Source: Phyllostachys edulis
Taxonomy: Eukaryota > Streptophyta > Magnoliopsida > Poales > Poaceae
Assembly: GCA_036346405.1 (NCBI GenBank)
Contig: CM070546.1
Location: 110,487,684-110,551,683, forward strand
DNA: 64,000 bases
Direction: 5' to 3'
In this document: positions 56,847-64,000 of the stretch, in pieces
How positions within the stretch are numbered: the first letter of the stretch is position 1
Layout: every line of letters begins with the position of its first letter
Made by a program: the position numbers and the translations under genes
Notes under the pieces: generated by a model
Databases searched by the model: none
Told to the model about the DNA's origin: nothing
What the model saw: the letters and a program-made list of their open reading frames with translations, nothing else

Positions 56847-59723
56847 TGTAACATCCCAATTTTTTGAGCTCCAGGTTCATTTGCTATTTTCTTTTGCTAT
56901 TTGGAATTTCTAGTATTTTCTAAAATAGAAAACCTAATTAAAATCCCAAAATAGAAATCGGGCCGAATCTCTTCGGCCCAATCTCCTTTCCCGCGCGCAA
57001 GGCCCACGTGCCATCTTCGTGCAAGCAAGCCGCCCGATTGCGTTCTTGGCGTGTCGCCGCCGATCCTTGATCGGTGGGCAGTGTATGTGAGTCGATCTTT
57101 GGGCCGCCGCCGCTATTCTTCATCTCCGTCCTGGACTCCTTCTCCGTGCCCGAGCTGGACTCCATCGTCGTCCCATCCTTCCGTTTTGGGATCCGCCCAG
57201 GGCACACCTCCCGGGGCTATTTAAGGCCCCGAGGCCCTTTGTTTCTCGCACCCCATGCCGCGCTGCCTTCGCAGCCCTAGCCGCCGCCCTTGTTTCATCG
57301 CCTGGAGCCCTAGAGCTGCCTTCGTCTTCAGCGCCGGCCGAGAAGACCTCGTCACCTCCGTCGCTGCTTCGGTGGTCCTCGTCGTCGTTGAAGGCCACCA
57401 TCGAGATCGTCGCAGCATCCGCATCTTGAAGCCGACCTCGCTTTGACCGGAGGATCCTTCCTTCGCCGTCGCCGTCAAGCCCGAGGCTCAAGCTTCGCCT
57501 TAACCTCGCCACTGGCCGCCACACTCCACCTCAAGGACCCGTGAGCACACCAACGTGATCCCCACATCCTCCTCTACCTCTTAGTACCACCCATCACCGT
57601 TGGATCGCCGCCGTTCGTCGGAACCTTGGTTCCCATGTGCTGCCGCCATCGTCCGCGTCTACGCCAGCTCACCCTCATCGCGTGCGTGGCAGCCGCGTGG
57701 AGCCCCGTCAGCATCCACGTGGGTGTATGCGTGGCAGTCCGCCAGCCCAGATCTAGACTGGTTTGTGAACTCGGTTCACCGTGGACCTTGTGGCTGACAT
57801 GTGGGTCCCACATGTTAGTAATTTATTTTTATTTATTTTCGGCGGAAATTCCTTCGCTGACATCATAAATCCGATTTTTCTTTTAAAGAATAATTCGGGT
57901 AATTCCAAAATTAGGGTTTCTTTGAGATTAAAACTTCCAAAGCCCATATCTTTTGCATCCGAACTCCGATTGAGCCCGTTCAAATTTCTAAATTCATCTA
58001 AATTCAAGATCTATTTATTGGGGATTTTTTATTTAATTTTTGGAGTCTGTTTTGCCTCTTTATTTTTTTTGTTTGCTTCGTTTACGAGTAGACGTTGATA
58101 CTTCGGGAAGATTTGAAGAAGAAGGAACACCTCAAGATCAAGATTAGTACCTAGACCTATTTCAAGGCAAGTTATACCTTTGATCATGTTGAATCCCAGT
58201 TTTCTAAAATTACTTTGATTCAAATTATTGCATTTACTTTAAGTATTTATTTAAATGCTTTTGGGTGTAGTTATTAATCCCATTTGTTATATCCACCTTG
58301 TCTATTTGTTATGTCATAATCTTTTGTCACCCTAGATTGGTTTATTTAGTTGGTATTATCGTAGCACCAACATGGGTTGGATAGATACGATTAGATTGCT
58401 TAGCCATGCCACGAGTCATCATCTCATGTGAGTTGCAATTATAAACTTGACTAAGTGATTATGGAACTATGTGATAAAACTGCGTGTACTATGTGCTATT
58501 ACTCGTTGATGGCATACATTGCACTTAACCAACAGGGTGGGAAAGGATTTAGACTGAGGCAAGTGGTGGATACTGTGTGCTACTTTTGGTGGATCTGTGT
58601 GCATGGGCTTAAAAATCTGTGTGCATAGGGATTTGTAGTAACTTGGAGGTCTTGCCTTGGTCAATTAAGGACTTAACTTTGTACGCCATTGAACTGAGCC
58701 TCTCGTACAACCACATGCCTGATGGGACGGGCCTAACTTAGTAAGTTATGGATTCTTGACATTGTTACTCAGGAAGTAGGTTAGGCTATATTGCATGGGT
58801 GGATATGTGTTCTACCAAGTAGTCACATCACGGGGCGGTTCGCCCTACCCCTCTCCAACGGTGTGTGTCGTACCTATCGCTGTGTATGGCTTGGTATGAC
58901 GATTCATAAGCACACTGGGAGTATCAATGCTTGAGATGAAGATTCTGAAACGTTTTGTTATGATTAGTGCTTGCAACACTAGTTGTATCTTGTGGGTAAA
59001 GTGTACAAACTCTGTAGAGTGTTAAATCAATCTATTCGAATAGCCGCGTCCGTGGTCATGGACATGCTCGGGGATTTCACACGAGGGGTAGATTTTCATA
59101 AAAACCTTGGGAAGGGAGCTATGTGATCTAAGTCATATAGTTATGTGAATAACTTGTTTAGGCTATGTGTTTTTGTGAAACCAAACTGTTAAATTATTAT
59201 TGTTAATTGTTTTACTTATTGCTTTCAATCTATTATTTGTATTCAAACTGCAAATGTTGCATTTCTGCAAAAGAACCATAGAAGTCATTCCTTTGGAATA
59301 AGCCATCATGTATAATTGTATTTCTGTGGCATGACTTGCGAGTATGGTTGTGTACTCATGCTTGTTGTAAAACATGCAACAGAAGAGGAGGAGTCATCGC
59401 CTGCTTTCGAGGAGGAGTTCGTTGAAGGTGCTTGATCGTAGGGTCTTGATCCCAGTCGGTTGCCTGTGGCGAATTGATGGGATGCCGTTGCCGCTTCTGT
59501 TTTTCCGCTGCTATTTAATTCTCTGTTAGCCCTGCGTGGCTTAATAAGTATAAACTCGACCATACGGTCAAAACCCTTATTTGTTAATCAAATTACTCGT
59601 TTATGCTCTTAATCGCCTTGTGTAGATCGATATTCATTTATGTTGAAACTGTGTGCACTAGCGTGATCCTGGACTAGTGCATTATACATAGAGAGTCCAT
59701 AATTGCATTTTTGGGTCTCGGCA
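56847..59723 (+). repeat. 3' LTR of the gypsy element
   Basis: 2,877 bp, starting TGTAACATCCCAATTT. Relative to the 5' LTR it lacks the stretch between GAGCT(C/T)C and TTCATTTGCTATTTTC, and otherwise matches closely, including the 57217 TATA-like box. Confidence 0.92.
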
Positions 59724-59728
59724 ACTGC

Positions 59729-60260
59729 TGAAAGCACCGAGCACACACAGTAAACACGAACACACCAGAAAACCTACCCAGCACAAACGCAACCAATCTA
59801 CAGCTGACTCATACACAGAGGTGGGCCACATATCGCTGCTGACCAAGTGTGCAAAGCAGCACGCAATAGCCAACATCGGCCAAGTGAAGCAGCGGGGAAG
59901 GCACAGTGTGCGCGAAGCCTGAGGCGACGTACAGAGCAGAAAACTAGAGGCAAGACAATGCACGACGCACACATAACCCGACTGAGCTACTCGATACTTC
60001 CGAATAGCACAGCGCACAAAAAACCGAACCGTAGAACATGAGTGAAAGCGTAACCCAACATGGAAAAACCGAGTCGCTTCGTGAGAAAACCCGGCGACAA
60101 CTATCTTTGCATCACTGGAAGAAAATGGCCGAGAAACGTGGGGAGCTTTCCATTTCTATGTGCAATAAGGTGCTTCATATTATAAGTAGTGGCTATCATA
60201 CATACACTTTTCATATATTCTTCTACCATTCACTATTGTACTTATCGCATGTGCAACCAT
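59729..60260 (-). other. Possible 5' part of the Helitron
   Basis: By continuity across the gypsy TSD this is upstream of the Rep exons. No domain or definite Helitron 5' end (TC) can be assigned. Confidence 0.3.
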
Positions 60261-60676
60261 TCGGTCTTTAAATTCATTGATAGTGTTCGGAGGTTTGCCC
60301 ATTTTACATTGGTTTGAGGGCATCTCCAATAGTCCTAGTCAGCTAGCTGTCTCTAAAAATCAGCTACATCAGTGAACATCTCAGCGATAATGTATCACCG
60401 TAGCCCAACCTCTACACAGAAGGGGCACACAAGCGTACTCGCTTGTGCTACTAGGAAGCGGTTTTTCCCCAACAGGCGGAAACCGTCACGAAAGGTGGGG
60501 CCAACATACATGCTAGTGCAACTCAAGGTAAATTGGCAATGTTGTACTAAAGGGCGGTGTGTTAATAGCTCAAACAACATTTCAAGCAGGATGTCTCCTC
60601 ACCTACCTCGGGGAGAAAGGAGAGAGAGGGAAAAGATAAGGGGGAGGTGAGGGGGGTTGATAGCTGGGTCCATGAG
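60261..60676. other. Unassigned DNA left of the terminal MULE
   Basis: Nothing supported. GGGCATCTCCAATAG near 60318 resembles phrases common in grass DNA-transposon ends, but no partner was found. Confidence 0.4.
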
Positions 60677-60899
60677 TTTTATTTAGAGTAAATTTCACAA
60701 AACCGTAAATTTATTGGCAAAACTATCATCTTGCTTTAACAATTGTTTTGAGTTTCATGAAACTACACCTTTAGCGAGCCATTTTTTCACCGAACTACAA
60801 CTCCGTCACGAGCTGCCATGTTGACACATAGGGCCCACCTTTCGTACTCTTGATATGTGGACCGGTCCTAACAGAATGCTGACCAAGGCGTCACACATG

Positions 60900-61850
60900 C
60901 ATGCTCTCTTTCTCACCCTCTCGCTACAGAGCACGCAAGCATAACAGACGAGCGGCCATGTATGGTCTTAGTCGAGCTTGACACCGGCGAGGTTGACCAT
61001 AGCGACAGCAAGCGAGCAGTAAAACGGAACCCCACGGCCAATGTGGTGACTAAGCAAAAAAATCAAGAGCGACGGAAATAGGCAGTGCATCAGCATCAGC
61101 GTGGCAAGAGGATCTCACCAGTGCAATCAATTGTGGAAGAGGAGGGTTGTGGCAGCCTGGCGACAATGACCCAGGGGCGGCGTAGTGAGGTACACCCGGC
61201 GACAGTGCTAGGGAGAAAGAGAGAGCAAATTAGGAGTTGAGGAAGACAGAGGATTGTGTAGAGATACTCCAGATGTGAGGAATCGAATTGGAACTCGCCC
61301 GTTGAGGAATTGCGGTGGCGGCGGCGAGTTTCGATCGGAATTGGAGAAGATGATGGCATCGGTGTGCTCCTGTGATGAAGGCTAAAATTGATTGAGGGAG
61401 AATGGAGTTGGAGGCAAGGAACACATTTCGACGTGAGAAGATTGGAATGGATCTTACCGGGTTGACGGAGACGCCGAGGTCACTGGAGCTAGGAGATTGG
61501 AATGGAACACGTGCGAGATGGGAGCCGCCAAGCTGCCACCGTGGATGGACTCCCCTCATCAATGCGATGCTCTTACTTCGCCATCGGAGCTCCACCGCCG
61601 TCCGGGGCCCGCGCCGCCCTATTCTGGCCCGACGCCGCCAGTCATGACCAGAGATGTTCTGGGCCAGTCGATGCATGTCTACCCTGTTCCCTAGGGCCGT
61701 GGAGACGGACATAGGCGGACTCGGAGGTGGCGGCAGATTGCTCGGAAGGGAGGGAGAGGAAGAGAAATGGAGGGAGAGAAAGGGGATGCCTGCCTGTGTG
61801 GCGTCCTAGGTGGCACCTCGTAACGGCCGCTAGTCAGCTCGTGTGTATGA
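60900..61850. other. GC-rich MULE interior, possible captured DNA
   Basis: Several overlapping frames of 60-160 codons exist on both strands. None shows a recognisable domain, and they contradict one another. Captured host fragments are possible, as in other MULEs. Confidence 0.35.
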
Positions 61851-61959
61851 CAGGTGGACCCATGTGTCAGCACGGCAAGCTCGTGGCGGAATGGCAGTTC
61901 GGTGATAATTTGGCTTGCTAAAGTTACAGCTCCATAAAACTGAAAACAAATGTTGCAGC

Positions 61960-63322
61960 CTTGGGCGGATTCTCTCAAGATCATGGTGTTCAGCCTAACA
62001 CCCATATATTTTTTAAAAATATCTGATATATTATAGGTATATTAGATGCATATATTATTAATTAGGTAAAAACTATATATTTGTGTCCGCAAATGAATTT
62101 AGCTCGTACTCTCTATGTAACACATTAGACTCATTTTCCTTTCTACTTTAGCCCACCAAATCCTAACCTCTATTCTCTCCGGCCTCCAAGTGGCGAACGA
62201 GCGGAGGCAAGGACTCTGAATATGCGCGCGATCGGTGGACACGGCCTTCTGACGCGACGGCAAGCAAAGCGTGGCGGCATAGAGGCGGCGTCTTGGTGGC
62301 AAGACTTGTGGCGAATAGAGATGTGACGCGAGCAAGTGGGTGGTAGCGTGACAAACAGGGAGGAAGGGAGCGAACGGCACCAAAGGAGCAACGCGGTGGC
62401 CAGGAGGGAGCGTGGCGGCGGGAAGGGAGCAGTATATCCAGCTCACCGTCATCGTCCTCTCTCCAGATCTAGGTATGTTCTGCGCACTCCAATTCTTCTC
62501 CCTGGCTCTACTCCGCTCTTGGTTCTTTCCAATGGATGTTGTACAAAAATACAATCTTTGCCTTGGGCAATGAACAAATAGTTGGACTCTTATTACATAC
62601 GTTTACATGCTAATTTTTGCTCTATGAAAGGAATATTCTTAAATGGGGTTCTTGCTGATAGAAAAAAAAAAGCAAAAAAGAGCAGGATCAGTAAGGTATG
62701 CATCTGTCAAAAAATTTTGAAAAAGAAGACAGGAGCTCTACCGATCACTATTAGAGGAAGAAAATAAGTTTTAGCAGTCTAGCTGCTATAACCTGGAATA
62801 GAAAAAAAGTAAGAAAACAACAACGACCAAAACCAAGCACAAGCTCTTTTTTTTAAAAAAAGAAAAAGAAAACATGACATCTACCGATCACTATTAGAGG
62901 AAGAAAATAAGATTTAGCGGTATAACTGGTACAACCCAGAACATAAAAATAGAGAAAACAACAACGGTCAAGCACCAAGCACAAGTCTTAGCCGCACGCT
63001 GCAACAACATCACAACTTAGCAAAATTAGAAGTCTGGAGCAAAAATAGCTCTATTCCTAGTTTTCACCTCCTCAACTGTCATTGATATCTATAATTTGCT
63101 GTTTAATTCATGCCATTATGCTTGTCTTATTTCGTCCAATTCCTCATATGAAATCATTAATTTCTATATTTTCTGTATTTTGTTATATATATACATGTAT
63201 CGTCGTATCAGTGTTTTTAGAGAAATAACATCTCACGGTATCGGCGTATTGGTATTGGCATATCTAGACAAGCTAGCTCTGAAATCCGAACACTCATTCT
63301 AAAAATCCTGGATCCGCCACTG
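61960..63322. mobile_element. Non-autonomous hAT-like element
   Basis: Its right end, read as reverse complement, is CAGTGGCGGATCCAGGA, a common grass hAT terminus. The left end, CTTGGGCGGATTCTC, is a diverged counterpart. The 8-bp TSD GTTGCAGC is identical at 61952-61959 and 63323-63330, as expected for hAT. Removing the element and one TSD restores the MULE's right TIR. No transposase was found in its 1,363 bp. Confidence 0.82.
62700..62990. repeat. Tandem repeat inside the hAT-like element
   Basis: TCTACCGATCACTATTAGAG and GAAAACAACAACG(A/G)(C/T)CAA phrases recur about 145 bp apart (about 62739 and 62880). Confidence 0.8.
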
Positions 63323-63386
63323 GTTGCAGCATAATGATAGTTTCGGCACTAAAGTTACATGTCTATGAAATTTACTCTTTTATTTA

Positions 63387-64000
63387 AGTTTGGACGTGGA
63401 GTGTGTGGGCTTTAGGGTTAACAGAGGGTTGAAGAAGTTATATATATGAAATTGTTCGTAGGTGATGTGGAGTGGCACCAGTGACAAGTACTTTGGAGAT
63501 GTCCCGAGGAAAACAAAATACGGTACTACCATCTAATCACACCCATACCAAACATCGACACGTATACCATACCCTGAATTAGCACCGATCTCAAAGACAT
63601 CTATCCCCGCCCTACCTCTCCTGCATGCGTGCAACCGACCAGGTCTCCGCCCGTTTCTGTCACAGGCTCACGGCTGCGGGCTGCCCCGTGCCCTCCACAG
63701 GTATGTGCCGCCTCACCGCATTTCCGCTGGCCGTCGCAGACGTTGGCGGCCTCATCTAGCTACACCATGAACGTTAATTGCTTGTCAAATTTCTGGGTGA
63801 AACCGTGCGTTCCACATCCAAAACCACGATCAACGATCCGCAAATACATCTGAGAGTGTAAACAACTAAACATGTCCCGCCAAGACGCAAGGATCACCAT
63901 CCAGCCTATCGACGCCTACCTAACACATTCAGATGCATAAGAATTACAGGGCACTGACGAGAAGGTTGCTACAAGATTGCGTTTTTCACCAGCTTCTTCT
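63387..64000. other. Right-edge DNA, unassigned
   Basis: A C-rich patch near 63600-63770 might be the edge of a gene's leader, but no start, domain or splice structure can be supported within the window. Confidence 0.4.

Larger units (their letters stand above)
47789..59723 (+). mobile_element. Full-length Ty3/gypsy retrotransposon, stop-ridden
   Basis: LTRs lie at 47789-50879 and 56847-59723, the latter with a deletion of about 150-200 bp near its start. A tRNA-Met primer site and a polypurine tract are present. The flanks ACCGC (47784-47788) and ACTGC (59724-59728) match at 4 of 5 positions. The 5' end is TATAAC instead of TGTAAC, and the 3' end is GGTCTCGGCA against GGTCCCGACA in the 5' LTR. 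Gene order upstream ORF, gag, protease, RT, RNase H, integrase, with a chromodomain-like end, is gypsy (Tekay/Del-like). Length is 11,935 bp. Confidence 0.93.
60686..63377. mobile_element. Non-autonomous MULE with 9-bp TSD, split by a hAT-like insertion
   Basis: The left end is GAGTAAATTTCAC and the right end is the reverse complement of GAGTAAATTTCAT. The 9-mer TTTTATTTA flanks both (60677-60685 and 63378-63386). The TIRs align over about 160 bp (AACTATCAT(C/T)(A/T)TGC, TCACCGAACT and GCTGACACAT-type text) once the hAT insertion is removed from the right one. Without it the MULE is about 1.32 kb. The interior (60900-61850) is GC-rich with no recognised protein. Confidence 0.88.

Noticed and set aside
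61230..61712. 160-codon minus-strand frame in the terminal MULE
   Set aside because: No recognisable motif, and competing plus-strand frames cover the same bases.

Overview
This is a gene-poor stretch of a plant nuclear genome, almost certainly a grass. The signs are the element families present, (TTTAGGG)-type telomere-like repeats, short GC-rich (CGG/CCG) exon-like blocks in AT-rich DNA, and a monocot-style cytochrome P450 fragment. I found no intact host gene, no rRNA or tRNA gene and no CRISPR array. Nearly everything recognisable is transposable-element DNA, much of it nested. Boundaries below rest on terminal sequences and target-site duplications (TSDs) read directly from the sequence.

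Left part (1-12.2 kb): a LINE ORF2 tail (1-860). A 524-bp non-autonomous MULE (1321-1844) has 9-bp TSDs and contains a perfect 70-bp-arm palindrome. A complete but coding-dead Ty1/copia element lies on the minus strand (2150-9174, TSD GTACG). A Pack-MULE-like element (9440-10763) has about 165-bp TIRs around GC-rich filler, followed by GC-rich repetitive DNA.

Middle (12.2-28.4 kb): two copies of one terminal sequence lie in opposite orientation at 12174 and 28395, both with Helitron-like features. Between them is a complete 11.4-kb En/Spm (CACTA) element (13070-24492, TSD CAG) with decayed TNP2 and second-gene remnants and a captured cytochrome P450 N-terminus. Next come telomere-like repeats directly upstream of a TATA box and a broken GRF-type zinc-finger gene (26519-27262).

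Right part (28.4-60.3 kb): a decayed minus-strand Helitron with a Rep (HUH) domain and an RPA1-like gene has apparently been split by three insertions. These are a solo LTR (29141-37742, TSD TACCA) that itself holds a deleted copia element (31580-36256, TSD CTCTA); an autonomous-type MULE (38524-43879, TSD TATATATTT) with mudrA and an antisense GRF zinc-finger gene; and a full-length Ty3/gypsy element (47789-59723) whose stop codons fit C-to-T/G-to-A decay.

Far right (60.7-63.4 kb): a MULE (60686-63377, TSD TTTTATTTA) has one TIR interrupted by a 1.36-kb hAT-like element (61960-63322, TSD GTTGCAGC).

The coding regions are parts of transposition machineries rather than pathways: gag-pol for the LTR elements, mudrA, TNP2, Rep and RPA. 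Most carry stops, frameshifts or deletions. The TSD-bounded nesting gives a relative insertion history.
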